Assembly: GCA_028455995.1 (NCBI GenBank)
Contig: JABELC010000005.1
Coordinates: forward strand, 558,001-622,000
Source: Scleromitrula shiraiana
Taxonomy: Eukaryota; Ascomycota; Leotiomycetes; Helotiales; Sclerotiniaceae
Length of the DNA stretch: 64,000 nt
Reading direction: 5' to 3'
The position numbers and the translations under genes were made by a program. Every line of letters begins with the position of its first letter. The stretch's first letter is position 1. Below the pieces are notes generated by a model. It saw only the letters and a list, made by a program, of their open reading frames with translations, was not told the origin of the DNA and ran no database searches. Shown here in pieces: positions 22,861 through 36,002 of the stretch.

Positions 22861-25800
22861 ATGGAATCCATTTCAAGACCATCTACTTCTTATAGTACCG
22901 CATCTACAACCTATCAATATGGATATACTAACTCTAATTCCAATTCCCTACCACATCATCGACGTTCAAGCACCGCACGTCCTAGTACCGCCCGCCCAAG
23001 CACTGGACGAAGATCCCGAGCCAGCTCTGTCATAGGAGGCGGGGATTCCCAGCAGATAATCTGTGCTGTTAGTGAAGCTCGTGGGGTCTCTCCTACTGTT
23101 GGCCTAGCATTTGTCAATATTTCAACTGGCGAGGCAGTTCTCAGTCAGATCTGTGATAACCAATTCTACGTTAAAACTCTCCACAAACTGTCGGTCTTTG
23201 AACCAACCCAGATTTTGATTGTGTCTACATCTGGCCCTCCTAATCCGAAATCCAAAATGTATGAGATTGTCGAAGAAAATATATTGAGTGCTAGAATTGT
23301 TACCGTGGATCGTCGTTACTGGTCAGAAACAACTGGACTTGAGTATATTCAACAACTGGCATTCAAAGAAGATCTCGAGGCCATAAAAGTTGCAATCGGA
23401 GGAAATTACTTCTCGACATGTTGTTTTTCTGCGGTGAGTTCTAGTTGCAATTATTCTTCTGCTACATTCCCTGACGATAATTCTTATTCAGGTCTTGAAA
23501 TATATTGATATGAGCATGTCTCTCACGTTTGCATTCCACTCCCTACGCATCAAATACCAACCATCAGAAGACTCCATGATGATAGATCTTGCTACCATTC
23601 AATCACTTGAACTAATCCAGAATCTCCAAAATGCTAAATCAAAGGACTGTTTGTATGGACTAATGAACGAAACGCTAACACCAATGGGATCTCGATTACT
23701 GAGAAGCAATATTCTGCAACCGTCTACTCAGCCGGAGCTCCTGACTCTACGATATGATGCTCTGACGGAACTTTCGGAAAATGAGGATATGTTCTTGCAG
23801 ACCAGACAAGGTTAGTGGAATAGCACTGTCCAGTTCATCATTCTTGCCGTATTCCATCAGGCATTCTATATGAACCTATATGACAACTTTACCCGAACAT
23901 TCAGATGGGGTGCTAATGACTTTATCTAGCTTTAAAATTGATTCCTGATATCGAAAACTTGCTCACTTGTGTACATTTCCTTCTCTTTCGTGTCATTCCA
24001 TTCTAACAAATTCCATACAGCTTATCATAATTCCGACTCGTCCTGACATATTGAACTCGACGCAAGATATCAATAACCTCTTGATGCTAAAGTCCTTCGT
24101 ACAAGCTGTCGCTCCCATATTCGAAGGTCTATTAGGTGCCCGATCTGTTCTATTGGCTAATATTCGTGACAATTGTCGCAGTGAGATCGTAGCTTGTACG
24201 ATGCAGCTCATCAATGAGGTCATTAACGATGATGTTACATATCAGAAAACTCCACTGGATCTCCGAAACCAACGAACCTATGCCGTAAAGGTACGTGGCA
24301 TATCGCAACTTTATGTTGAAAATTGCTCACTTCCTTCTAGGCTGGTGTAAGTGGTTTCTTGGATGTGGCACGCCAGACGTTCAAAGAAGTAACGGAAGAC
24401 GTGCATCAACACGTTACCGAAATAAGTCGTATGGTACTCAATTCTTTATAGTTTGGATTTACTGATACTTCGATTAGAGAGGTACGAAATACAAGCTGAA
24501 GCTAGATTCGACAACTCGCGTCAATATTACCTTCGTTTTGCCGAGAGTGATTTCGAAGGCCGAGTTTTACCAGATGTTCTAGTCAATCGGTATCGAAAAC
24601 GAGGATACATCGAATGCCAAACTTTAGACCTTCTAAAATTTAATCAAAAAATCGAAGATTCTCATGAAGAAGTAATCCTAATGAGCGACAAGACAGTTCA
24701 AAGTCTTCTTGATGACATTCGAAGCGAAATCCCAAATCTGTTCAAAGTTTGTGAAAGTATAGCCATGCTCGACATGATTGCGTCTTTCGCCCAACTAGTC
24801 ACAACTCAAGATTCATATATCAGACCTGAAATTACTAATTGTATAGCTATCAAATCCGGTCGTCATCCCATTCGAGATAGAGTATGTAAATGAACCCCAT
24901 GTATGAAATGTGCTAATATTTCTAGGCTTCGGCATCGAAATTCGTACCAAATGACTATTATGCAACACATGAATCACGACTTCAAATAATCACCGGCTGC
25001 AACATGAGTGGGAAGAGTACATATATTCGAGCTGTTGCACTTATGAATATCATGGCGCAAGTCGGCTGCTTCGTACCGGCGTCGTATGCCTCTTTTCCTA
25101 TGATACACCAATTGTTTGCACGAGTATCTATGAATGATAGTATCGAATCAAATGTATCCACTTTTGCGTCGGAGATGAGGGAAACTGCATTTATTCTCAG
25201 GTTCTTACCATTCATGCTTACTTCCTTTGGCCCTTAGCTTACCAGTATCTTACAGAAATATTGACGAAAAGAGTCTTGCCATCGTTGATGAGCTTGGTCG
25301 TGGAACTAGCACAAGAGATGGTCTTGCAATTGCTCTAAGTATTGCTGAATCTCTAGTAGAGAGCAAAGCACTTGTTTGGTTTGCAACTCATTTCAGAGAG
25401 CTCGGTACGATATGAAGTCTATTGAAACCTATTTTCGCTGACAATCAATAGCACTAATCATGTCGACGCGCCCGGGTGTTGATGTATACCATCTCTCAGT
25501 TGATCTGAGTGTTGAAAATACCATGACAATGCTTTACAAGCTTGATCAAGGTTGTGTTGAAGAGCTACATTACGGTCTTGCTCTAGCACGCTTAGTTGGC
25601 CCACCTACAGACTTTCTAGATATCGCTGAGGAGGTTTCGAAGACTCTTGTAGACAGAAAGAAGTCTTCTAGAACTCATGCCATCCATAAGAGAAGGAAGC
25701 TTCTGCGGGGCGTAAAACAGCAACTAGAACAACTTCGAGATAGTCCTATGGACAGCCCTAAGTTACTAGAGTGGCTGAGAAAGCTACAGCAAGAATTCCT

Positions 25801-25909
25801 TGAACGCTTGGAGCAGATTGATGAGGTTGTAGATGATCATTCTGAAATTTCCGAGGGAGCGGCTGGGATTGAAACAGAAGAGGAAATATCCGAGAGCAAC
25901 AATGCTTGA
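22861..25909 (+). CDS. MSH4: Meiotic MutS homologue Msh4
   Basis: Nine exons: 22861-23433, 23492-23810, 23930-23970, 24021-24290, 24341-24428, 24478-24881, 24926-25200, 25256-25404 and 25452-25909; 858 residues. After a Ser/Arg-rich N-terminus it has the MutS connector, core and ATPase domains but no mismatch-recognition domain, as in Msh4. The Walker A motif GCNMSGKST (589-597), the Walker B region IVDELGRGTSTRDG (about 666-679) and FATHFREL are intact. Msh4 pairs with Msh5 to stabilise recombination intermediates for interfering crossovers. Phase is consistent at every joint. Two joints are less certain: exon 3 is only 41 nt, and exon 5/6 could instead splice 24434-24479 (SRMRYEI instead of SQRYEI), which also keeps frame. 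A C-terminal tail rich in Glu follows the ATPase domain. Confidence 0.92.
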
Positions 25910-26781
25910 ATTGGCGAGTTATTGCCTCTTTCAGCTCATATAGATGATGTTGCTATGGCTTAATAGTACACGCTAGATCATGGCAAATCGTCGTGTAACA
26001 ATTCACTTATGGTATGGTGTTCAAATTTTAGCTAGCCCGGACAAGTACAACTGGCAATTTGTGGAATGAAAGCATGTTATTCCATGAGTCATTGCCATTA
26101 TCTTAAATTGACCTCGGAAACTAAGTGAGGTTGATTTGATATGGAATTTGTGATTACTGAATTAACTCAGTATTTCTCAATTATTGAGTGATGTCACTGA
26201 TTGTGAGATCTTATCATTTATAGTTACTTGGTGGGTTCCATACTCAGCTCTGTCTTGAACACAGCAATCAATCGGCTGTTTGTTCACCCGTGATATGACT
26301 GTTCAAGCGTGTATAGAATCATCGCACAGCATTTGGTGTTTTCATGTCCTATTTGAGAGCGATTGCGTCTGAAACACCGAGAATTTCCCCAAAATAGTCG
26401 TGATAATGAGAGGTAATCTATGAATCTGGCACTTCCGATCATCTAATGAAAGTTGTGGCTTACGGCCTCCTGAAATAACTCTTCATTCCGACTAGTATGT
26501 TATACACTTGTCTAGATTTTACCAATTGGTTATATGTGTGAAACAGAATTCATTGTCTCACGCATATCAAATTCAAGGAAAACACCCGAGAGGCACTTAT
26601 CATCAAATGATTTAGAATTAAGTGAGCAAGCTCCAAATTGTCACCTCACATCAAGGTATATTCTATCTGTCCTCTTTTCTTCTACACAGCTTGATATTAA
26701 GCACGAGCTTTAATTTTCAAATTAACATCACTTTTTGGAATTCGAAACAAGTAACATTGATTACATTCAGACTTTGTGATA
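25910..26781. other. Intergenic between MSH4 and the FAD monooxygenase
   Basis: AT-rich, no gene seen. The last 150 bp before 26782 are pyrimidine-rich in part and presumably hold the monooxygenase promoter and leader. Confidence 0.5.
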
Positions 26782-28254
26782 ATGAACGGGCAAACAGACA
26801 TCAAAGTATTGATAGTTGGGGCTGGTAACTCTCTCTCACTACTCTTTTCTAATTCTGACTAACGCCTTCAGGGACCACTGGCCTGTTAATAGCGCAAGGT
26901 CTGAAGAAAGCAGGCATAGCCTTCGAAGTCTTCGAACGCGCACCCTCTGCAGATAGCACCGAGAGATCCCGAGATTGGTCTATGGCATTGCATTGGGCCT
27001 CAAGGCACCTAGCATTTTGTCTTCCAACAGAAATTCTTTCCAAAATTGGTGCCATTCAATGCGATCCGTTCTACAAAGATATACACGGCTCATTCCCAGA
27101 TGCACATTACAGAAATGGAGAAACTGGGGAGTCACTCAAGAACATCACAACTAGTGTATTGACTCGGGTGAGCCGGAGGAAGATGAGAAATTTGTTTTCG
27201 GACGGTATAGATGTCCAGTATGGTAAGAGGATAACCTCAATCACCGCAAGTGCCGAGTTGATTACAGCCACGTTCGAGGATGGAAGTACCGCTTGCGGGA
27301 CCCATATAGTGGGATGTGATGGTGCAAAGTCCACGCTTCGTACAAGTCTGCTTGGCGACAAAGGTGCCCTCACACCTCTTCCGTATACTCTATACAATTT
27401 CAAAGTTAGCTACACGGCTGAACAGGCACTTTACCTCAAGGAAGATTCCGAATGGCACCCTATCATGAACTATGCAGTCAATTCTACGACGAAGAGCTTT
27501 TGCATGTTCAACAATCTAGACATCTCGGATATGGACAAACCCGAGACGTGGGTTTTCCAAGTATTGTACAGTGTTGACGAGGAAAACAATTTCAAACAAC
27601 AAGAGAAAATGCTGAAGAAAACGAGCGAAGAGAAACTTTTGTGGTTGCAAAGCAAGGCCGATTTGTGGTTGGATCCTTATAAAAGTGCTACATTATGGGT
27701 ACCCAAAGAAACTGAAGTAAGTTCATTTTTGGGTTCCAAGTATCATTGGAACATATTAGGACGAATTTGAACCCCATGTGTAATAATGTCATTGGTATTC
27801 ACTAACCACAATATTCTAGATTTTTGCGGATGTATTGATGTATTGGAAAGATCCCGTTCAATGGGATAATTACGGGGGGCGTGTAACTCTAGCAGGTGAT
27901 GCCGCTCATGCAATGACGCCACGTAAGTTCTGCTCTCCCCATTAAGACTTAACGGTTCTATTACTAAAGGCAAGCCTCACAGATCGCGGTCAAGGCCTCA
28001 ATAATGCTATCGAGGACGCAGCTAATTATCTCTACGCCATTCAAATGGTTGCAACAGGGACCATGAGCTCTGTTGAAGCAATCACCGCGTATGATGCCGA
28101 AGTTCTCGAACGGGGAAAGAGAGAGATTAACACATCTTATGCATCTACTTTGGTGATGCATGATGCTACTGCTTTTAAACGCGGTCCTCTCTACAGGATG
28201 GGGTTTGGGCAGGGAAATGCGGGGGTGAATGGTGCAGCGTCGGATCAAAATTAG
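26782..28254 (+). CDS. FAD-dependent monooxygenase (PHBH-like, class A)
   Basis: Four exons, 26782-26824, 26872-27716, 27820-27922 and 27983-28254, give 420 residues. The first intron splits the dinucleotide-binding motif VGAGTTGLLIA (GxGxxG), so the first 14 codons are on a 43-nt exon. Other class A flavoprotein motifs are present: GCDGAKS (about 161-167, the DG motif) and LAGDAAHAMTP (about 319, the GD motif) followed by GQGLNNAIEDA. Such enzymes hydroxylate aromatic or polyketide substrates using NAD(P)H and oxygen. No signal peptide. The neighbours are MSH4 and a small membrane protein, with no synthase nearby, so a pathway cannot be assigned. The substrate is unknown. Confidence 0.85.
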
Positions 28255-29601
28255 TCCATGGTATAACACATTCATTAGTTTGATGTTAAATACACAGTTT
28301 TAAGTCCTGAGCCCAAATTCATCGTTTCTAGTGCAGAGTCTTACTCCTTTTATGTTTTCAATTAAGCAAGAGATCAAATATTGCATATAGAAACAGTCTT
28401 CAAATTGATATTGGGTTTCATACTGTCGAGCATCATTGCGATATATATCAATTGTCGCCCTGCCCTAACTATGGGAACTCCTATTTCGCAACTTATCTCT
28501 AATTTGATGGATATAGTTTAGTTGTTCAGCTAGTTCAACACTGATAGTTAGCGTAGCTCTAGCTTCTCGGCAACATACAATTTCACTTCTTCTCGCCGGG
28601 AAGCTCGAGTTTATTTGAAGTATTTGACTTCCCATCAAGCAATTGATTACGAACATTATTTCACGAATAAGGTGCTTGTCTCTTGTAAACTATGCAACAC
28701 ATTCCACGGTCAATTTATCTACATAATTGTTATCTCCCAGCCTCGAAATTTCAATTGATGCTCAGGGGTTCGCTTACGGGTAAGAACTACTCGATCATCC
28801 ACTTCACTGCAACTAAAATGTCTAGAAACTAGCCTTCCCCGTGTAGAGAAAATTCTGTTGCACGTCTGAATAATTGTTTTGTGTTCAATTGAGCTTTATT
28901 TGTCGTAGTAAGTATGCGATATTGCGATATCTGATCATCTAAACTGCAGCAGCGATAACGACAACAAGTTTCAGCGATGGTCAACGTCTGGGCCATGATT
29001 GTTTAATATACTTTCTTTAATTATCAAATTCTGAGTTATTGATATATTTGTTATCTACGATCTCAAAGACGGCGTAATAGCAGGAAGGATTGGGGGATGG
29101 AAGCTCTGCATACCGAGTTAATACTTTAGCATTAGAGGTGTCAGATAGAACCAAATCTATCCGCTCTATTTTTTCTAGTATACAGGAAGATAATGGAGAA
29201 CATACGAGCGTGATATACTGAACTGTTGGTCGGATCTCTAGCAGTTCGGTAACATGAGATATATTTCGAGAATTTATTGTCGACTTAGGTCAAGCAAACA
29301 ATTTCCCTCAAAACACTGGCATAATAGTAGATGATGTAAGTGTTGTTATCATTATCTACAAACATATGTCTGGATCCATCCTTCACAAATAATAACACCA
29401 AATCCAAACCCAATCCAACGCCCATTGCAACTCCAGCCACTGAACCGAACGCGAAACACCCGAACCACCCGGAAACCGAGCATCTACCAACAGACTCCAG
29501 CAGATATATTCCGCTCCATATCTTTATATACGTCAAGTACTCGGTTCCCAACTCCACAAAAATGCCCCACCACTCATCAGATCGTCCTATCCCGTTCCAT
29601 T
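28255..29601. other. Intergenic region
   Basis: About 1.35 kb, AT-rich, no supported gene and no striking repeat. It includes the 3' ends of the monooxygenase gene (+) and the small membrane protein gene (-). Confidence 0.5.
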
Positions 29602-30051
29602 CTACCTCCTCTCCTTCTCCGCATAAGTCTTATTCCACGGCTTCGCCTCCTTAGCCTGCAACATCAAAGCCGTACGATCGAAAATCGTATCCCTATCCAC
29701 CAAATTAGCACTCCGCTCACTATCAAACCCTCCGTTCTCATTCTAATTAGACATAATATACAAAACACGCACCATATTACAGGTACCATATCATCATCAT
29801 CTTCATCATCCTCGTCCTCATCATCAACCATCACATATCACACATCATAAAAAATCCACAAAACTAAAATATACATACATAGGATTCTGCTCCGGCTTGG
29901 AATGTGCATTGTGATGTGCGAGTTCACTGTCCATGCTGGCTTTGATACTGTGATGGGGACTGCTGGGTTTGAGGAGGGCGTTGGCGCCGATTAGACCGCC
30001 TACTGCGCCGAGGATCATTATGATTGCTTCGCGTTTGGCGTTGGTAGACAT
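29602..30051 (-). CDS. Small protein with one predicted membrane segment, unknown function
   Basis: Not recognised. Two exons on the minus strand, 29875-30051 and 29602-29742, with a 132-nt intron, give 105 residues. Residues 9-27 (AIIMILGAVGGLIGANALL) are a hydrophobic Gly/Ala-rich segment after a short basic start (NAKRE), which suggests a membrane anchor, possibly in mitochondria. The second exon encodes a charged tail (ANLVDRDTIFDRTALML, then PWNKTYAEKERR). Evidence for the model: the GTATAT donor and TTAG acceptor keep phase, exon 2 has no stop before a clean TAG, and both exons share the coding composition of neighbouring genes (C-rich then G-rich sense strand). The exact donor is the weakest point: an upstream GTATGT four bases earlier is a better signal but shifts frame. 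The intron holds a gat/gac microsatellite. Confidence 0.6.
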
Positions 30052-31065
30052 GATGATTTGTTTTTGTTTTATTTTTGGTGTAGTGTAGTGTATGAACTTG
30101 AGGTATTTTGAACTCTTAGGGTTTCGAGATGATGGTTTTTTGTAGATGAGGTTTGGTATTGTTATTGTTTGAATTGTGTTGTATTCCACAGATATAAATT
30201 GGTATATAGATAAACTTTCCATTTTCACATTCCAAAATCATTTATATATATATATATATATATACATATACATTCACAATAAACAATTATTCCTCTCATC
30301 ATGTTCAAACCACAAACTCCATAGTCCAACCCCAATCCATCATGTGCTTTCTCTGTCGGTGGGTCGTACGACAGGAGACACATCAGCCCACATCTGACAT
30401 GACCCGATCGCTCGCAACCGACCACCCCGCATTTCTGGCAGCACAAGCAATTTGACGATGGAATGATGGGATTTTCAGTGGAAGTTGACTGATTTCATGG
30501 AGAAATGGGCGGTTTTTGAATCCGTGGGTGCCTGCCTGATCGTCACTCTTCTTTTTATCGCGCCATCATTTTGTGTACCGTGACGGTCATCACGTGGTGT
30601 CTAATCGGCGGATGAGGGGCTCGAAGCGCCTTTTGTTTTGGCGGGTTGAGAGTATGGCAGTTGAGAAGGGAATTTTTGTTCAATTGTGTGTGGTCGATTG
30701 TTAATGTTTTTTGTTGCGGAGGATGGATGGATGTCTGGAGTATAATAATCAATTGTTGGGAGCGTCCGATGCCGAAACGTTAATATTGTGTTGTCCCCGC
30801 ACAAGCGATTATTTTGAATACATAGGTGAGCAATATCTACTTTCCCAATAAAATCCGATGTATACCGACTCTGTAGAGATTTTTTATTTTCGCGTTGCTC
30901 CGTAGTGACTTTTCCTGTTATATTTTCGTGTTGAGCTTGGAATTCATATCCACTATTAGGATTAGACATCGCCTGGATTGAAGGTTGAAATAGGGTTAAC
31001 AATGAAGGATAGCATATCATTTTCTTATAGATGGCTAGTATTTTCTTTTCCTCTTTGGACTTTGC

Positions 31066-31145
31066 TCTAGGTTTAGGTTTAGGTTTAGATTTAGGCTTAG
31101 TCTTAGGATGAGATGGACTTAGACTTAGGTTTAGGTTTAGTTCTA
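31066..31145. repeat. Degenerate TTTAGG/TTAGGT array
   Basis: On the plus strand, taggttt units recur for about 80 bp, then decay (ttagatttagg, cttagtcttagg, cttaggtttaggttt). It resembles, but is not, the fungal telomere unit TTAGGG; the A/T content per unit differs by one base. Confidence 0.7.
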
Positions 31146-31572
31146 GAGCTAGACTCAGAATTAGCGTTAGACACCAAGTTGAGCTAAGGTTAGAGGTAGA
31201 CAAAGAAATATATAAATGGAACACAACATGTCGAGCCCATCTACGTATATAAACTACTCACTCCTTCCATCCACCCAATATGTATTTATCTGCTTCAAGT
31301 CAAACCAAACTGGAGCAGCACTTTCCTCCACTCAATCACTTATTCACAATCCCCCCTCTCCTATTTCCATTAGAACCACCCCATTAGAACCACCTCCCTA
31401 CCATCTCATCACCCCCCCCCCCCTTTTTTTTAATCCTCAGAATCCATACAATTCCAACAACCAACTCAAAGCCAAGCGTCGACATTGAGCAAATTACGAA
31501 ATATACAACTACCCTTTTGGATTTCCCCCAACCTCTTCCCTTCTCCCCCTCCATTTCCCTTCCCTTCCCTTC

Positions 31573-31576
<4 letters not shown>

Positions 31577-31609
<33 letters not shown>
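31577..31609. repeat. (TC)n dinucleotide microsatellite
   Basis: A near-perfect tc run of about 32 bp preceded by ttccc-rich pyrimidine sequence from 31530, so about 80 bp is purely pyrimidine on this strand. Confidence 0.9.
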
Positions 31610-31611
<2 letters not shown>

Positions 31612-32823
31612 ACTGTCCCCATCAAACTCACCCCAAAATCTCCATACAACAAACCCCATCCCCATATTCGTCCCTAGGCTGTGCCAACCCCGAACCCACG
31701 TAATCCAACCATCACAAGCCCCTTCCTCACAAGTCATCTATCTAACCACACAAATTCACCTAACAATATACACAGCACCGAACACAACGCCCATGGGTGT
31801 TATAATATAGTTAGTTATCAAATAGAACATATATGCCATTTATATGATATGATTAAGCGCTTTGGATATGACTGCGACGACTAAAAGAATGTATCATGGC
31901 TCAATATGAGAAGGGGGCGGTAGAAAACGATGACAAGAAGGATGAAGAAAAATTATTTACTGAGAAACACATCATTTGTATCACATGCACGTACACAAAC
32001 ACATCCCAAGAAAATCCCATTCAGTAAAAATAATTCAATTTAATTTAATTCAATTTCATAACATATCATTATAACGCGAGCAAGAAACGAAGAAACCAAC
32101 AAGAGAAAAGAAGAAAGAAAGTCCAGATCCAGATCCAGGAGATAGATAGTGGAGATCGTATATTTGGTTGCCGATCCAGAGGGAAGGAAGATAAATGCTT
32201 TCAGGTGAGTAGTGAGAGGTTCTTTCTTTCTTTCGATGTGGGAAAGAAGGGGAGAAGGGGAGAAGGGAAAGGGAGAGGGGGGAGGTTCAGGTCTTCATAC
32301 GTACTTGACTGGATTTGCTTTCGGAAGTTTCGAAGAATGAGGTGAGATGTGTGTGATGCTTGATGGTTGTATGAAATGGATGATGTAGGAAGGGGAGAGA
32401 GGGTTGGGAAAGGTGGAGGGGAGAAGCGGGGAGGGGAGAGGAATCGAGGGGTTTGGGGGCCAGAAGGTATATACGTACCTCACGCAAAATAAAGAGGGGA
32501 TGTATCAACAGAGAGAAAAAGTACATGAAATGCTGGAGACATCACCATCTTCCCTGTCTATGACCAGCCATGAAAAACAAGACTTTGTGAAGAAAAAAAT
32601 AAGGAAAGAAAATAGATGCCGGTCCAATCCATGCATGCATATATATGTGCCATCCGTACGTACCCCTCGTAACCCTTCAAATATGTTCCTCCAGAAACTC
32701 AATGTCTCGCCGGACAAAACAAATAGAACAAACAATTTATCCCATATTCCATGCCATGCCTATTGTGCTCAAAATAAACTCTACGAATAGTGCTATCTGC
32801 CTAGCTTAATGACGTATTCCTAT

Positions 32824-33783
32824 TTACAACATTTCCTCGTCTTCTCCCTGATGCCCTGATGCATATCCGTTGCTGTATTGAAAGTTTTGAAAGGCTCCAT
32901 ACCTGTTGCAGAAATGTTAGCAATTTATAAGCAGGAATAGTGGGGGAGGCGGGGCTATAGCAAAGAACTTTTAAAAAGGAATAATGGGAGTTGCTCAAAC
33001 TCACTGGTTCTCCATCGCCTGCTGCTGTTCAATCAACTTAGGCCAGTCACCACCAACATTAGGATATCTATGGATGTCTTCTACAGTGTTGTAGACCGGA
33101 TCTATAGATTGCTTATATTGAGGTCCACCAATCGCCGTGCCAAAGTGTGAATAGATATCTTTGGATGGACCAGCAGATTGCTCATACTCTCTTGCTGCAA
33201 GAAGCTCATAGCCAGATGTCATGTATGGCTCGGCATTGTTCCAGCGTGCATCTCCACCTTGTATGGGTGTTAATGGAGCATGGCTACTGCCATCACTCAT
33301 GGTATCATCATCCATACTACTATGGTCTTGTGTTCGAGACATTCTCTCTTCCAACATTTGACGTTCATATCTCAACTTTGCCATAGACTCTTCTTGATAT
33401 AAGCTAGTTGTGGGCCAGTCTCCTGCTAAGGCATGTCCACCATAGTTCGGTGGGCAAATACGCCATAACTCAACCAGTCGCATTTGCTGACTAGCATCTG
33501 CGGTTCTGAAGAGTTCAATCTGTGAGGGGTATAGGGAAGATGAGTCAACACCATGTCTTGCAAGTATAATATCTGTAGTGAGTTGATCTGTCTGCGGTGG
33601 TTCGGAAGCCGGTCTGGCAGATTGCTTATTGGCAAGGTGGGCAGAATGGTGGTAGTGTTGTGTAATCGAGTATGTATATTCTGGCTCTACTTCTTTTGGT
33701 TCTTCTGGGGCTACGATTGGGGGAGGGTTGTGCAAGGAGAGGTTGCGAGAGAATAGAGCTGCTAGCTCTTCCTGTGTAGCCAT
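32824..33783 (-). CDS. Unknown fungal protein, mostly disordered
   Basis: Not recognised. Two exons on the minus strand, 33005-33783 and 32824-32902 (102-nt intron), give 285 residues. Without splicing, the frame would stop at once because the donor CA/GTGAGT reads CAG TGA; the second exon (acceptor CAACAG) adds YGAFQNFQYSNGYASG and an acidic end GEDEEML. Start is the ATG at 33783, followed by MATQEELAALFSRNLSL. The protein has no hydrophobic segment. A short conserved-looking core may be ELWRICPPNYGG near residue 120, and a Glu/Arg helix follows (KLRYERQMLEERMSR). The rest is Ser/Pro/Gln-rich. A 5' UTR intron upstream (33800-33870) is possible. No function is proposed. Confidence 0.7.
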
Positions 33784-36002
33784 GATGACGTTTAGGTTCT
33801 GGTGGCTTGGTTGCAAATGTCAGTCGAGTTACTCAGGTAGATAAATATGAACGTAGCATACCTATTATCTTGTAGATAATTCGAGAAATTGTGAGAAACA
33901 GATGCGAAGGATTTAACTTGCTCACAAGAAGAAGCCTTGAAAGCGAAGAGGAAAATTCGAGTCGATCTGAAATGTAAGAAACCCTAGAGTCAGAGGGGCA
34001 TGCAAGTATTGCAAGGAGAACAGAGCAGACTTTGTGGACAATTGCGAAATGGTTTGCTTGTTTTTATTTGACTATTGCTATGTACTTGATGTGGTCAAAA
34101 CAGAACGGTGGAATCACTCTAGAAAGAGAAAGCAAGCAAATATTCCTTTTAAAAAGTGAATATTGTGGTAATGTGTCGGATATTGAATGGAAGAAAGGAT
34201 GATTTGGTGGGAAATGAGATTATGTATTTGAAATTTGGAAGGAACTTTGGGAGAAGGGGGGGATTAGCTACTGTATGGAAAATGAGAAATTTGATCTTCA
34301 GAAGCTGAGACGCTGATGCTGATGCGGATCTTGGGAGTAATAATAAGTAGCAAAGTAAGAAAATCAAATCAAATCAAATCAAATCAAATAATATAAGCAA
34401 ATATTATGAGTTTGTAGAATAGAAGTATAGAAGTATAGAAGGTATAAAAATAAAAAAATAAAAAATAAAAAAAGAAGAGATCTTCTCGTTGTTTATGTAC
34501 CCAATATATATATTTTATTGAGTGTCGAAAGTGGTGGTAATGATGATGGTGGTGGTGGTGGTGGTAGTGGTAGTAGTGGTGGTAGTAGTGGTGGTGGTGG
34601 TCTCGGGGGTATTAAAGAAAATGGAGTAACCCCTCTCTATATCCCCTCCCCTCTTTGTGACAGAAATAGATTTGATTCGAGATTCTTTGGATTCTTTGGA
34701 TTCTTTGGGTTCTTTGGGTTCTTTGGGTTCTTTGCAAAGACCACAATTGATTTCATACATATACACTTCATACATATACATTCATACATATGTATATGTA
34801 TGAAGTCTTAAATACGTATGAAGTCTTAAATATAATGAAAGTGATTGGAATGACAAAGGGAATTTATTAAACCTTTTAGACTTCAAGGTACCAAAAGCCT
34901 TTAAAGATGCTGGTGATGTAGCCAATTCGAAACATGGAACTATTGGGTTTGTTTGGGTCGTTAGTATTACACTTATCATTATCATTATTATTATCATTAT
35001 CATTAGAACTATGACAAATTCATTTTTATTAGTTTTGAAGTTTTCATGGTTCATCTACCAATTATTCTATGACACAAATCATAAGAATGTCGAGTGTCGA
35101 GAATGGGTAAGATCTATCTACTTATGTATCTATTATTATGTAGGTATCTATCTTCTAGACTCTAGAGTGAATAGGTTACAATAGACTGTAGCAATAATAC
35201 AGTACAGTTTGTACATCAGTTACATTCATATTGAACTAGTTCTATGGCTTGTATTCTTTTCATTCAGTAATACCGTTACCTTCCTCTCACTACTATCACC
35301 ACTATCACCACTATCACCACTATCACCATCTTATCTTATGGGTATCTTATGGATATCTTATGGATATAGAAGTAAATCCCTGGATATTTAGATCCCCATC
35401 TCGATCTACGTATGCCGCTGCCCAAACACAACCCACCCCCTTAGGGCTTTAGTTCTAAATCATCATCATGGTTCAAGCAATATAATTAATTTGACAGAGG
35501 CAAGACATTATTATTATTGTATTGTACAATACGTGCAATATGTACAATACGTACAATGAATGAGCCACGAGAGGCACAAATGTAACATCGTCACATCAGA
35601 CCCAAGAACCTGACCTACATTTTGCCTGCTCATTCATCAATGATTCATCTATCTCACTCATTGGGTTTCAACAAAATAAAAAAAAAAAAAGATCAAAAGA
35701 GGCAAAAATCGTTTGGAACAATTAGAACCAAAACAATCAATTTCTTAATCATGTGGTTGCGTAAGATTCATCGATTATGTCAATTTCATTTCATGCCTTA
35801 GAAGTATGGCCATATATCTAGATTAAGCTAAGAGCCGCCTGACAACCTAAACGCGTTTCGTGGTGCCTGGAGCTTGCTCTGGGTACAGTACAGAATCTCG
35901 ATAGCTTCATTAAACCTCATTCAACCTCATTCAACCTCGTTCAATTCATCATATTCCTTTATTTTTGACTTTCTTGATACCCTTCATCGAACACTTGCAA
36001 TC
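33784..36002. other. Repeat-rich intergenic region; PRE10 promoter at its end
   Basis: About 2.2 kb without a supported gene. Repeats: (aaatc)n at 34361-34389, (ggt/agt)n at 34540-34602, a 9-mer array (listed), att/atc trinucleotides at 34975-35005, and ctatcac 9-mers at 35287-35326. The last 150 bp contain tandem cattcaacct units (35915-35940). I looked for the yeast proteasome element GGTGGCAAA near PRE10 and did not find it. Confidence 0.5.
34682..34731. repeat. Tandem 9-mer (ttctttgga/ttctttggg)
   Basis: About five to six copies of a 9-mer with one variable base, giving Phe-Phe-Gly in one frame. There is no gene around it. Confidence 0.8.

Larger units (their letters stand above)
30052..32823. 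other. Repeat-rich intergenic region
   Basis: About 2.8 kb without a supported gene. It contains (TA)n at 30243-30264, a degenerate TTTAGG array (listed), a C run at 31410-31421, (TC)n (listed), and purine-rich gggag/gaaggg tracts at 32240-32290 and 32390-32450. Open frames here (e.g. 30601-31224 minus, 31384-31737 minus) are low-complexity translations of these repeats. Confidence 0.5.

Noticed and set aside
26782..30051. Possible secondary-metabolite cluster around the FAD monooxygenase
   Set aside because: No polyketide, peptide or terpene synthase, transporter or Zn2Cys6 regulator is next to it; the neighbours are MSH4 and a small membrane protein.
31384..31737. Minus-strand frame rich in Arg-Glu
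   Set aside because: It translates the (TC)n and pyrimidine tract; no domain, splice site or coding composition beyond the repeat.
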